From positions 1 to 44,355 of the forward strand of contig LKNB01000023.1 of assembly GCA_001564055.1 (NCBI GenBank): a stretch of DNA of 44,355 bases. The letters are read 5' to 3'. Shown in pieces: positions 24,403 through 32,116 of this stretch. A program made the position numbers and the translations under genes. The notes below the pieces were generated by a model. The model did not search any database. It worked only from the letters and a program-made list of their open reading frames with translations, and had not been told where the DNA came from. The number at the start of each line of letters is the position of its first letter. Position 1 is the first letter of the stretch. This DNA comes from Rhodothermaceae bacterium Tc-Br11_B2g6_7 (GTDB taxonomy: Bacteria; Bacteroidota; Rhodothermia; Rhodothermales; Salinibacteraceae).

Positions 24403-26021
24403 TGCCGTCTGCCGCTCGCACCCCCGTTAGTGCTCCTGAAACCCCGGAGGCGCTGCTGCCCCTGCTCTCTGCCGCTGCCATGCAGCATGCTGACGACGCT
24501 ACGATGACGTCGTTTGGCATCGACGGGCACACCCTGATGGAATCGGCCGGGCGCGCGGCGATCCGTGCGATGGAGTCCCGGTTTGGCGCCATGGCCGGGC
24601 AGCACGTCGTCTGCTGCTGCGGCAAAGGCAACAATGGCGGCGACGGACTGGTGATGGCGCGCGTCCTCCATGCTCGAGGCGCTACGGTGACCGTCCTCCT
24701 CACCACCGACGACCCGGAAACCCTGGCGCCCGATGCGGCGCGCAACCTGCGCCTGCTGCACGCCCTCCCGGAGACGCGCCTGACGCTGCGGCCCTATGAA
24801 GCCGGCACCACCCTTGACGCGTGGGCGGGCGCAGATCTGTATATCGACGCGCTGCTGGGCACCGGCCTGACCAGTGCGCCCCGTGAGCCCATCGCCTCGC
24901 TGGTGCGCTGGCTGAACGAACGCAGTGCCCCGGTCGTGGCCGTGGACATCCCCACCGGCCTTCACAGCGACACCGGTGCCGCGCAGCCCCCCACCGTCCG
25001 GGCTACGCTCACCGTAGCCATGGCCGGACTGAAGGCCGGACTGGTGCTGGGCGACGGCCCGCAGCATGCCGGACACGTGCGGGTCGTGGAGATCGGCATT
25101 CCGCCGCATCTCATCGCGGAGGCGATGGCGGCAGCGCCCGACGCCTGCGCCCGCTACCCCACCGATGCGGCGGTCACCGAGCGCCTGCCCACCCGGAGCC
25201 CCTCTGCCCATAAGTACAGCGCCGGCTATGCCGTCATCGTCGGGGGACATCCCGACATGCCCGGCGCGCCGCTCATGAGTGCCCAGGCCGCTGCCCGGAT
25301 GGGAGCCGGCTACGTCACCACCGCCGTGCCGGAGGGTGCCCAGGCTACCGTACAGCAGGGCTTTACCGCTGGCACCACGCTGACGCTGCCCGCCTCCACC
25401 GACGGCATCACCAGCCCCGCCGCCCTGACCACCCTGCAGCCGGTGCTCGCCAAAGCAGACGCCCTGCTGGTGGGCCCCGGGCTGGGGCGCGACGCAGGCA
25501 CGGAGGCGTTTGTGCAGACCCTGCTCAAAGAGGCTACCCTCCCGCTCGTGCTTGACGCCGATGGGCTGAACGCGCTCGCGGCAGATCCAGCCCTGCTGGC
25601 CGAATGCGGATGCCCCTCCTGGGTACTCACCCCGCATGCCGGCGAGTTTGCGCGGCTGGCCGGCGACGATGCACCGTTCGATTCCCCCATCCGCACCGCA
25701 CGGGTCTACGCTGCCCGCTGGAACTGCACGCTGCTCCTCAAAGGCCAACCCAGCGTCGTGGCCTCCCCCGACGGCACCGTGGTGGTTGGTGCTACCGGAA
25801 GCCACACCCTGGCGACCGCCGGTTCGGGGGATGTGCTGGCCGGCGCCATCACCGGGCTCCTGGCCCAGGGCCTCACGCCGCTGGATGCCGCGCTTTGTGC
25901 CATGGAAACCGGTGGAGCGGCCGCTGACCATTACGCCAGCCGCCACGCCGCTACGTCTATGGTGGCTACCGATCTGCTGGAGGCCCTGCCCACGGTTCTC
26001 CACACCCGCTACCGCCGCTAA
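24399..26021 (+). CDS. nnr: bifunctional NAD(P)HX epimerase/dehydratase
   Basis: A 540-residue fusion that repairs hydrated NAD(P)H. The N-terminal half is the YjeF_N epimerase: DGHTLMESAGRAAIRAM, GKGNNGGDGLVMARVL, DALLGTGLTS and VAVDIPTGLHSDTGA. The C-terminal half, from about residue 265 (SAHKYSAGYAVIVGG), is the ADP/ATP-dependent dehydratase: LVGPGLGRDAGTE, VLDADGLNALA, VLTPHAGEFARL and the nucleotide motif TATAGSGDVLAG-like LATAGSGDVLAG. Its start codon overlaps the stop of the lipoprotein gene (ATGA), indicating translational coupling. An ATG at 24402 is also possible. It ends 15 bp before the VanZ gene. Confidence 0.95.
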   Translation: MMPSAARTPVSAPETPEALLPLLSAAAMQHADDATMTSFGIDGHTLMESAGRAAIRAMESRFGAMAGQHVVCCCGKGNNGGDGLVMARVLHARGATVTVLLTTDDPETLAPDAARNLRLLHALPETRLTLRPYEAGTTLDAWAGADLYIDALLGTGLTSAPREPIASLVRWLNERSAPVVAVDIPTGLHSDTGAAQPPTVRATLTVAMAGLKAGLVLGDGPQHAGHVRVVEIGIPPHLIAEAMAAAPDACARYPTDAAVTERLPTRSPSAHKYSAGYAVIVGGHPDMPGAPLMSAQAAARMGAGYVTTAVPEGAQATVQQGFTAGTTLTLPASTDGITSPAALTTLQPVLAKADALLVGPGLGRDAGTEAFVQTLLKEATLPLVLDADGLNALAADPALLAECGCPSWVLTPHAGEFARLAGDDAPFDSPIRTARVYAARWNCTLLLKGQPSVVASPDGTVVVGATGSHTLATAGSGDVLAGAITGLLAQGLTPLDAALCAMETGGAAADHYASRHAATSMVATDLLEALPTVLHTRYRR

Positions 26022-26036
26022 CTAACCACTGCCTAT

Positions 26037-26423
26037 ATGCCACGCCTTCGCCTTGCCCTGGCTGTACTCTGGACGCTGGGCATCCTTATCGCGACCACCA
26101 TGCCCACGGGGAATGTGCCAGACGTAGAGGTCGCAAACTTCGATAAGGTGGTACACTTCGGGCTCTTTTTTGGGTTTGGATTGCTGTGGATGTGGGCGCT
26201 CCAGTTGCGCATGGCACGCCGCGCCATGCTCGTTCTGATCGTTGGCGCGGTAGGCGCCTTCGGCACCGAGGGCCTGCAGATGCTCGTACCGTATGAACGC
26301 ACGGCCGACCTCGGCGATGTCGTCGCCAACCTCCTGGGGCTGCTGGGCAGCGTAGGCCTCTTCGCCCTGGTGTATCCGCTGCTCCCCCGGTCGGCAGAGC
26401 CCTCAACACATGCGGCGCAGTAG
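26037..26423 (+). CDS. VanZ-like membrane protein
   Basis: A 128-residue membrane protein with four predicted hydrophobic helices and the VanZ pattern: an N-terminal helix LRLALAVLWTLGILIATTMP, DKVVHFGLFFGFGLLW with the conserved lysine-histidine region, and the EGLQMLVPYERTADLGDVVANLLG segment with conserved Glu, Arg and Asp. The family is named after a teicoplanin-resistance protein, but its molecular role is not settled. It starts 15 bp after the NAD(P)HX enzyme and so is part of that operon. Its 3' neighbour tonB is 213 bp away and probably separately transcribed. Confidence 0.85.
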   Translation: MPRLRLALAVLWTLGILIATTMPTGNVPDVEVANFDKVVHFGLFFGFGLLWMWALQLRMARRAMLVLIVGAVGAFGTEGLQMLVPYERTADLGDVVANLLGLLGSVGLFALVYPLLPRSAEPSTHAAQ

Positions 26424-26478
26424 ATCGAACACCGCTGAGTGGGCCGGCGGAGGGCGCACTGGCACGAGTGCAGCAACT

Positions 26479-26510
26479 TTTGTATGCTTGACGTGTCTTC
26501 GCTACATACC
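26479..26510 (+). promoter_or_regulatory. putative promoter of tonB
   Basis: TTTG (26479-26482) is followed after 20 nt by TACATACC (26503-26510), matching the Bacteroidota spacing TTTG-N19/20-TAnnTTTG with a partial match in the second box. The predicted transcript start lies about 120 bp before the tonB ATG. Found by eye. Confidence 0.35.
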
Positions 26511-26636
26511 CCAAGGCCATGCCCTGCTGCACGCCTACGCCTCTTCAAGAAACATGGGAAGCGCAGGCATGGTACCACACTGTAACTTCATACGGACGCG
26601 CCCCGTCCTCTACCTCTTCTAAGCCAGACGCATTCC

Positions 26637-27299
26637 ATGCCCGCCATTCGCAAAGAAGAAGGCGCTGACCTGCAAAAGAACTACCGCACCCGCGTCCTTG
26701 CGGGTATGGTCATTGCGCTTCTTATCTCTGTCGCCGCGTTCCAGATGAACCTGACCCCCGGCGACCGCGACGAAATCGTCATGCAGGATCAGGAGATCGT
26801 CGAGATGGAGGAGATCCAGCAAACCGAGCAGGTCGAGGAGCCCCCGCCTCCCCCGCGCCCCCCGGTACCGGTCGAAGTGCCGGATGACGCCGACATCGCA
26901 GATGAGGACCTCGACATGGACATGTCGTTCGATCCCGACGAGGTCCCGGATGCGCCCCCGCCTCCACCAAGCAGCGAGGATGATGGCGATGACGAGCCAG
27001 AGATCTTTGAGGTTGTGGAAGACATGCCAGAGCCTGTCGGAGGAATGGCCGGCATTCAGAACCGTATCAACTATCCCGACATTGCCCGCCGGGCTGGTGT
27101 AGAAGGCCGCGTGATCGTCCAGTTTGTGGTCGATGAGAACGGCAACGTGCAGAACCCCCAGGTGGTGCGTGGCATTGGCGCCGGCGCTGACGAGGAAGCC
27201 ATCCGCGTGCTGCGGGAGACCGAGTTCACGCCCGGCCGGCAGCGCGGGCGGCCCGTCCCGGTGCGCATGTCATGGCCGGTAACCTTCCGCCTGCAGTAG
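26637..27299 (+). CDS. tonB: energy transducer TonB
   Basis: A 220-residue TonB protein that couples the inner-membrane proton force to outer-membrane TonB-dependent receptors. One N-terminal transmembrane helix (LAGMVIALLISVAAFQMNL) is followed by a periplasmic spacer with two Pro-rich segments (PPPPPRPPVPVEVP; APPPPPSSEDD) that is also very acidic, fitting a halophile. The C-terminal TonB domain covers about 135-220: GGMAGIQNRINYPDIARRAG, GRVIVQFVVDENGNV, FTPGRQRGRPVPVRM. No exbB or exbD lies in the window. A strong terminator follows 27 bp after the stop. Confidence 0.93.
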   Translation: MPAIRKEEGADLQKNYRTRVLAGMVIALLISVAAFQMNLTPGDRDEIVMQDQEIVEMEEIQQTEQVEEPPPPPRPPVPVEVPDDADIADEDLDMDMSFDPDEVPDAPPPPPSSEDDGDDEPEIFEVVEDMPEPVGGMAGIQNRINYPDIARRAGVEGRVIVQFVVDENGNVQNPQVVRGIGAGADEEAIRVLRETEFTPGRQRGRPVPVRMSWPVTFRLQ

Positions 27300-27326
27300 C
27301 GCTTAGCGGACAATCCAACGCTTTTC

Positions 27327-27363
27327 GCGCCCTGTCGCCTTCACTGGCGGCAGGGCGCTTTTT
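27327..27363 (+). terminator. intrinsic terminator after tonB
   Basis: GCGCCCTGTCGCC (27327-27339) pairs with GGCGGCAGGGCGC (27346-27358), a 13-bp stem with one G-U wobble and a 6-nt loop, followed by TTTTT (27359-27363). It begins 27 bp after the tonB stop. This is one of the clearest terminators in the window. Confidence 0.9.
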
Positions 27364-27467
27364 GTTGATCTCGCCTGGAACGACAAGGACGGTGTTTGAG
27401 CGGCTTGGGGTGGCCCTCGAAAACGCACGCACGTCTTCGGCTCGCTGGCGCGATCCTGCGCCCAGGA

Positions 27468-27640
27468 CGACGCCGATCCAAATGCTCCTGTTTGGACACC
27501 CCCACACCCCCAAACTCCCACACGCTTTTCCCCTCCTCTTCCGTTATGGTGGGCGCAGCGCGTGAAACGAGCGAGGGCGACGCCGGTCAAAAGGCTCCTG
27601 TTTAAACACCCCCCCCAAACTCCCACACGCTTTCCCCCCT
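27468..27640. repeat. duplicated C-rich repeat with G-quadruplex potential on the minus strand
   Basis: Copy 1 (from 27468, GACGCCGATCCAAATGCTCC) and copy 2 (from 27579, GACGCCGGTCAAAAGGCTCC) each continue through CTGTTT..ACACC into a C-tract and the shared AAACTCCCACACGCTTT. Start-to-start distance is 111 bp. In copy 1 the minus strand carries four G-runs at 27530-27533, 27517-27519, 27507-27511 and 27499-27503. Copy 2 has a run of eight C. Non-coding, origin unknown. Confidence 0.7.
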
Positions 27641-27729
27641 TTCGTCCGTTGGGGTGGACTTGCGCTCGGGGATGACGGGCAAAGCAATCAGGCGGAGTAG
27701 GGTCCGCATCCAGAGGTGCAACTGGTCAC

Positions 27730-28422
27730 CTACACCGTCCGGTGCGCTACGCTACCATCCGCCTGGCCGATGAGCACATCGGTAGCCAGGCCCAGGAACA
27801 GGCCGTGGTCCAGCACCCCGGGCGTGTCGTTGAGTGTGCGGTTGACCGCCGCGGGATCTGTGATCGCATCGAAGTGGGCATCGATCACCCAAAAGCCCTG
27901 ATCGGTGACGACCGGGCCGTCCTTCTTCTCCCCCATGCGCAGCTCCGGTTTGGCCCCCAGCCGCTGCAATACCCGCTCCACCGGCCCAGCGGCCATGGGC
28001 ACCACCTCCACCGGCAGCGGCATCCGCGTGCCCAGTGTGTCCACCATCTTGGAGGGATCGACCAGCACCACGAAGCGGTCCGCCTGAGCGGCCACAATCT
28101 TTTCCCGCGTGTGCGCCGCCCCGCGTCCCTTGATGAGGCGGAACGCGTCGTCCACCTCGTCGGCGCCGTCCATCGCCAGGTGCAGCCGCTCCGCCGCGTC
28201 CAGCGTGGTCAGCGGGATGCCATGCTGCCGGGCCAGCCGCTCTGCCGCAAACGAGGTAGGCACGCCCGCCACGGACAGCCCCTCCGAGCGGATGCGGGCG
28301 CCCAGGGCTTCCAGCGCCAGGGCCGTGGTAGACCCGGTGCCGAGGCCCAGCATCATTCCATCAGAGATAAGCGAGACCACCGCCTCAGCGGCGGCGGTTT
28401 TTGCGGCAGTGGCAGATGACAT
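27730..28422 (-). CDS. rpiA: ribose-5-phosphate isomerase A
   Basis: A 230-residue RpiA, which interconverts ribose 5-phosphate and ribulose 5-phosphate in the pentose phosphate pathway. All family motifs are present in order: GLGTGSTTALALEAL, LDAAERLHLAMDGADEVD, LIKGRGAAHTREKIVA with the catalytic-site Lys and Glu, VEVVPMAAGPVERVL, VTDQGFWVIDAHF and the C-terminal GVLDHGLFLGLATDVLIG. Its length is normal. It lies 117 bp downstream of the ABC permease pair on the same strand and converges with the tonB region. Confidence 0.96.
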   Translation of the reverse strand: MSSATAAKTAAAEAVVSLISDGMMLGLGTGSTTALALEALGARIRSEGLSVAGVPTSFAAERLARQHGIPLTTLDAAERLHLAMDGADEVDDAFRLIKGRGAAHTREKIVAAQADRFVVLVDPSKMVDTLGTRMPLPVEVVPMAAGPVERVLQRLGAKPELRMGEKKDGPVVTDQGFWVIDAHFDAITDPAAVNRTLNDTPGVLDHGLFLGLATDVLIGQADGSVAHRTV

Positions 28423-28539
28423 CAGCAGGCGTGTTCATGACGAAGAAGGCGGCGTTCTGATCGCCAAGAAACGGGTCGCCACGCGTACCTGCAACCAGCC
28501 CCATCGCTCTTCCACCCATTTTCCCGAATGGGCAGGTGC

Positions 28540-29772
28540 TCACTCAAACCGGAGCGACTCGATGGGATCCAGCCGGGACGCCTTGAGGGCCGGGTACCCG
28601 CCAAAGCCCATCGCGATGAGCGTCACGATCACGATCGCCACAATCGCCCAGTACACCGGAAAGACAGCGCTGATGCCGAAGTAAAAAGCCACCCCATTCC
28701 CCGCCAGGGCGCCCAGTAAGATGCCGATGACCCCGCCAAACAGGCAAAGCAGAAACGCTTCGGTCAGGAACTGCCGCATGATGTCGCGCCGCCGCGCCCC
28801 CACAGCCTTGCGCACCCCAATCTCCCGGGTACGCTCGGTGACCGACACCAGCATGATGTTCATGATGCCCACGCCCGAGGCCAGGAGCGCAATCGCACCG
28901 ATCAGCAGCCCGCCAATGGTCAGCGTGGCCGTAAACGAGTCCAGCGTGCTACGCATCGAGTCGTTGGTGCTTACCTCAAAGTTGTTGGCCTCCTCGGGCG
29001 GCACCTTCCGGATGGCCCGCATCTGCCCGATGGTCTCGTCCATGGCCACCGGCATCAGCGCATCCTGCGGGACCCGGATGCTGACCATCCCAATATCCCG
29101 GTTGGACCGGCCGTAGTTGACAAATCCGCGGGTGACGGGGGTTACCATCAGGTTGTCCTGGCTCCACCCAAGAAAGCTCCCGCGCGGGGCCAGCACCCCA
29201 ATCACCTCGTACCGATTGCCCTCGAAGCGCACCTGCTTGCCCACCGGCGTTTCGTTGGGGAAGAGCAGCTCCGCGCTTTCGTGGCCCAGCACGACGTAGG
29301 AACGGGCAAACTGTACATCTTCCGACGTGAAAAAGCGGCCCTCGGCCAGGTCGTAGCCGTAATTTCCGAGAAAGTGCTCATCGGTGCCGTTCAGCTGAAT
29401 ATTAGGCTCCGTCTCCCGGTCCTGATACCGCACCGCCCCCCGATCGAACCACGCGCGGAGGCTCACATCGGCCGGCACCGTCAGGTTGCGCTGCAAGCGC
29501 TGAATCTGCTGATAGGTGATGTCCGGCCGGTTGCGGAGGGAGCGGTCGCCCGGTCCACCGATGTTGACCACCGGCGTCTTCGACACCGAAAACGTGGACG
29601 ACCCGAGCACCTGCAGCGACTCTTTGAAGTAGACGTCGATGACCTGCACGGCGGTAACGGCCACGATGATGGCAAACACGCCGATGATCATGCCCAGCAG
29701 CGTGAGCACCGTGCGCATCGCGTTGCTGCGCAGCGAAGACAGGGCCGAACGGAAGGTCTCAAGAAAAGACAT
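28540..29772 (-). CDS. ABC transporter permease, MacB/FtsX type (second of pair)
   Basis: A 410-residue permease. One N-terminal helix (AMRTVLTLLGMIIGVFAIIV) precedes a large periplasmic MacB core domain of about 220 residues (RFFTSEDVQFARSYVVLGH, GVLAPRGSFLGWSQDN). The C-terminal FtsX domain with three helices follows (LASGVGIMNIMLVSVTERTR, REIGVRKAVGARRRDIMRQF). Such proteins export or extract lipoproteins, peptides or antibiotics with a separate ATPase. It starts 18 bp after the stop of the paralogous upstream permease, so they form an operon. The TTG at 29784 is passed over for the ATG at 29772. Confidence 0.9.
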   Translation of the reverse strand: MSFLETFRSALSSLRSNAMRTVLTLLGMIIGVFAIIVAVTAVQVIDVYFKESLQVLGSSTFSVSKTPVVNIGGPGDRSLRNRPDITYQQIQRLQRNLTVPADVSLRAWFDRGAVRYQDRETEPNIQLNGTDEHFLGNYGYDLAEGRFFTSEDVQFARSYVVLGHESAELLFPNETPVGKQVRFEGNRYEVIGVLAPRGSFLGWSQDNLMVTPVTRGFVNYGRSNRDIGMVSIRVPQDALMPVAMDETIGQMRAIRKVPPEEANNFEVSTNDSMRSTLDSFTATLTIGGLLIGAIALLASGVGIMNIMLVSVTERTREIGVRKAVGARRRDIMRQFLTEAFLLCLFGGVIGILLGALAGNGVAFYFGISAVFPVYWAIVAIVIVTLIAMGFGGYPALKASRLDPIESLRFE

Positions 29773-29790
29773 GCGACGCCACAAGTAAGG

Positions 29791-31026
29791 TTATTCGTAC
29801 CGAAGGGCTTCAATGGGATGCGCTTTGGCGGCCTGCCAGGCCGGAGCCAGCCCAAAGGCCACGCCGACCATCACACAGATACCGAAGGCAAGAAGGATGA
29901 CCCCCAGCCCCAGCGATGCGGGCAGGACAAAGCTGATGGCCCAGGCGATGGGCAGCGACAGCAACACCCCCAGCAAACCGCCGATGAGGCACACAATCAC
30001 CGCCTCGATCAAAAATTGCAGCAGGATCGTCGATCGGCGCGCCCCCACCGCCTTACGAATGCCGATCTCGCGGGTGCGCTCCTTCACCGACACAAACATG
30101 ATGTTCATCACCCCGATGCCCCCCACCAGCAGGGCCAGCGCCGTGAGGAAGATCCCGATGGAGTAGATCGCCAGCCGCACGGGCGCCAGCTGCTCGCGAA
30201 GGCTCTCCTGCTCGTTGATCTCGAAATTATTCTCCTCCAGTGCGTCAATTTGCCGGGCCGTGCGCACCACCCCGGTGATCTCCTCTCGGGCTTCGGTGAT
30301 GACCTGAGGCGAAGCGACCCGCACCTGCACCGACACGTCGCGGAAGCGCGTGCCGAACTGCCCCCGGAAGGTATCGAACGGAATCATAAGCTCGGTATCG
30401 CGCGAGGCGCCCTCAAAACCGCCGCCTTGCGGCTCAAAAACCCCGACCACCCGAAACCGCTCGCCGCCAAGGCGGAAATTGGCGCCGATGGGATTGCGGA
30501 CCGGAAACAGGTTGTCGGCAATGTCCGCGCCCAATACGGCTACGCGACCCGCCCGCTGGTCATCGATTTCGCTAAAGAACGCCCCCGCCTGCAAGTCAAC
30601 GCTGTGCACCCGCGGATAGGCAGCGGTTACGCCATTGACCCGGACGCCCGAGATGGATTCCTGCCCGCTCCGGACGGAGGTGCGTGTATCTACCACCGGC
30701 ACCGTGGCGCGTACGAGCCGGGCGCGCTGCTGAATGTCATCGGCCAGGTCGGCCGTAACGCGCGGCCGGTTCACGTAATTCCACCACTGAAACCCCGGCC
30801 CCGTCGCCCACGGCCATTTCTCCACGTAAAGCACGTCGGCGCCGAGCGAGGCCATATCCTGCTCAAACTGCTCCTCGATGCCGCTGATGACCGTGGCCAT
30901 CGCCGTCACCGACGTGATGCCAATGACGATGCCGAGCGTCGTCAGAATCGCCCGCATCTTGTTTACGCGGATCGCGCGCAGGGCGATGAGCAACCCTTCC
31001 CAAAGCTCCAACAGAAATTTGCGCAC
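29791..31026 (-). CDS. ABC transporter permease, MacB/FtsX type (first of pair)
   Basis: A permease of about 411 residues with the same plan as its neighbour: N-terminal helix (KMRAILTTLGIVIGITSVTA), MacB-type periplasmic domain (VLYVEKWPWATGPG, GVFEPQGGGFEGASRD), and FtsX domain (LVGGIGVMNIMFVSVKERTR, REIGIRKAVGARRSTILLQF). It was probably produced by duplication; the two likely form a heterodimer. No ATP-binding subunit or membrane-fusion protein lies beside them in this window. There is no ATG at the 5' end: GTG at 31026 or TTG at 31032 is the likely start. Upstream comes the repeat region at 31171-31645. Confidence 0.88.
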   Translation of the reverse strand: MRKFLLELWEGLLIALRAIRVNKMRAILTTLGIVIGITSVTAMATVISGIEEQFEQDMASLGADVLYVEKWPWATGPGFQWWNYVNRPRVTADLADDIQQRARLVRATVPVVDTRTSVRSGQESISGVRVNGVTAAYPRVHSVDLQAGAFFSEIDDQRAGRVAVLGADIADNLFPVRNPIGANFRLGGERFRVVGVFEPQGGGFEGASRDTELMIPFDTFRGQFGTRFRDVSVQVRVASPQVITEAREEITGVVRTARQIDALEENNFEINEQESLREQLAPVRLAIYSIGIFLTALALLVGGIGVMNIMFVSVKERTREIGIRKAVGARRSTILLQFLIEAVIVCLIGGLLGVLLSLPIAWAISFVLPASLGLGVILLAFGICVMVGVAFGLAPAWQAAKAHPIEALRYE

Positions 31027-31645
31027 GGGCAACGGGGATACAGTACACAGGAAAACTACGCACGGACCTCTTCAGGCCCGCGAACACCGCGCGGTACGAC
31101 GCAACACGGGGGATGTTACAGCCTGATGCCTTATTGCCTGGTGCTACCGCGTCCGTAGCGTAGCAAGGCTGGGACACCAGCACCATTCCTCCCCCATGTC
31201 ATCCTGACGACCAGCGGGAGGAAGAGCCTGCCCTCGACTCCGATCGAGGGATCCCCCAAGTGCCGGTTTGACGGTTAGTCCCAACGTGCCTCATTGTAGC
31301 ATTTGGCCCGTTGCCTCGGTTCATACACCGTGGCACCCTTCTCCATGGGAGATCCTTCACTCGCAGGCTCGCTCAGGATGACAGGGGATAGGCACCAGCA
31401 CCATCCCTCCCCCCATCATCCTGACGACCATCGGGAGGAAGAGCCTGCCCTCGACTCCGATCGAGGGGATCCCCCAAGTCTCGGAGTGGCTGTTCGTCCC
31501 AACATGCCTCGTCGTAGCAAGCCCCGCGGGACTCTTCGGTGATACACCGCGGCATTCCGCTGCATGGGAGATCCCTCGTCGCTCCGCTTCCCTCGGGGTG
31601 ACATGGTGGGGACATCGGCACTAACCCTCCCCCCATGTCACCCCC
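31027..31645. other. 619-bp non-coding region filled with tandem repeats
   Basis: Upstream of the permease pair and downstream of the GNAT gene stop. About three quarters of it is the 217-218-bp repeat array described at 31171-31641. The rest (31033-31170) holds the leader of the permease gene and no gene I can support. Confidence 0.7.
31171..31641. repeat. two and a fraction copies of a 217-218-bp repeat with inverted ends
   Basis: Unit 1 starts at 31171 (CACCAGCACCAT at 31175), unit 2 at about 31389 (same motif at 31393), and a fragment of a third at about 31613. Each unit carries GTCATCCTGACGACC, then GAGGAAGAGCCTGCCC, a 7-bp hairpin CCCTCGA/TCGAGGG (31231-31250; 31448-31467), and near the end CATGGGAGATCC. 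In unit 1 the ends GTCATCCTGA (31199-31208) and TCAGGATGAC (31373-31382) are perfect 10-bp inverted repeats. The element type resembles the 'CATCCTGA...GATCC' dispersed repeats seen in many bacterial genomes. Units differ by many substitutions, so duplication is not recent. Confidence 0.85.
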
Positions 31646-32104
31646 CTACAGCTCCTTCGCCAGTTGCAGGCGGTAATCCTGATACGTGTGGTTGTAGTCT
31701 GCCCGCGCCAGCGAGAAACCCATCGACAGCGCCAGGATGGTCATGCCCGGATGCTTGTTCGGAAACGTATCGAACACGAAGCGCCGGTACCCCTGCGCTT
31801 CCACCACCACCAGCATCTCCTCCAGCAGCGCCCGCGCGATGCCTTGCCGCCGGGCCTCCGGGAGGACGCCCCCCTTCGCGCTGTAGAAGACACTCGGTTG
31901 CTTCTCATACCCAATCTTGAACCCGACCGGTCTATCCTGCAGGGAGGCCATCAGCATCAGCAGGCCCTTCCGGTTGAACGAGTTGATGACGCGTTCCTCA
32001 TCGAAGATAGACTGGTTGAGCCGATGGATCACCGGAAGCGCCGAGTCATCGACTTCCTGTATCGCCAGTCCGTGAACGGTAGCAGATGGGTGAGGGGTAG
32101 CCAT
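31646..32104 (-). CDS. GNAT family N-acetyltransferase
   Basis: A 152-residue single-domain GNAT acyltransferase. The acetyl-CoA pyrophosphate loop is visible in GGVLPEARRQGIARALLEEM (R/Q-x-x-G-x-A form). It is preceded by the beta-4 strand VGFKIGYEK and followed by YRRFVFDTFPNKHPGMTILALSMGF, the usual later part of the fold. The acceptor substrate is unknown. The start codon lies 12 bp after the helicase stop on the same strand, so the two are probably one transcript. The ATG at 32104 gives a normal-length domain. Confidence 0.87.
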   Translation of the reverse strand: MATPHPSATVHGLAIQEVDDSALPVIHRLNQSIFDEERVINSFNRKGLLMLMASLQDRPVGFKIGYEKQPSVFYSAKGGVLPEARRQGIARALLEEMLVVVEAQGYRRFVFDTFPNKHPGMTILALSMGFSLARADYNHTYQDYRLQLAKEL

Positions 32105-32116
32105 ACGTGCAGCAGA

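Larger units (their letters stand above)
27300..27729. other. 430-bp non-coding region with terminator and repeats
   Basis: This gap between tonB and the convergent rpiA holds an intrinsic terminator (27327-27363), a duplicated C-rich repeat (27468-27640) and no credible gene. The minus-strand frames that appear here are rich in Gly/Trp/Val codons made by the G-rich strand of the repeats. Confidence 0.7.

Noticed and set aside
28515-28532. CCCATT/AATGGG hairpin as a terminator after the second permease
   Set aside because: Six-bp stem with no T-run on the relevant strand; too weak to call.
29281-31158. A 625-codon plus-strand frame across the permease pair
   Set aside because: Antisense shadow of two clear FtsX-type permease genes; composition is low-complexity His/Arg/Gln/Asp.
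31171-31641. CRISPR array
   Set aside because: The repeat units are over 200 bp with no unique spacers of regular length and no cas genes nearby.
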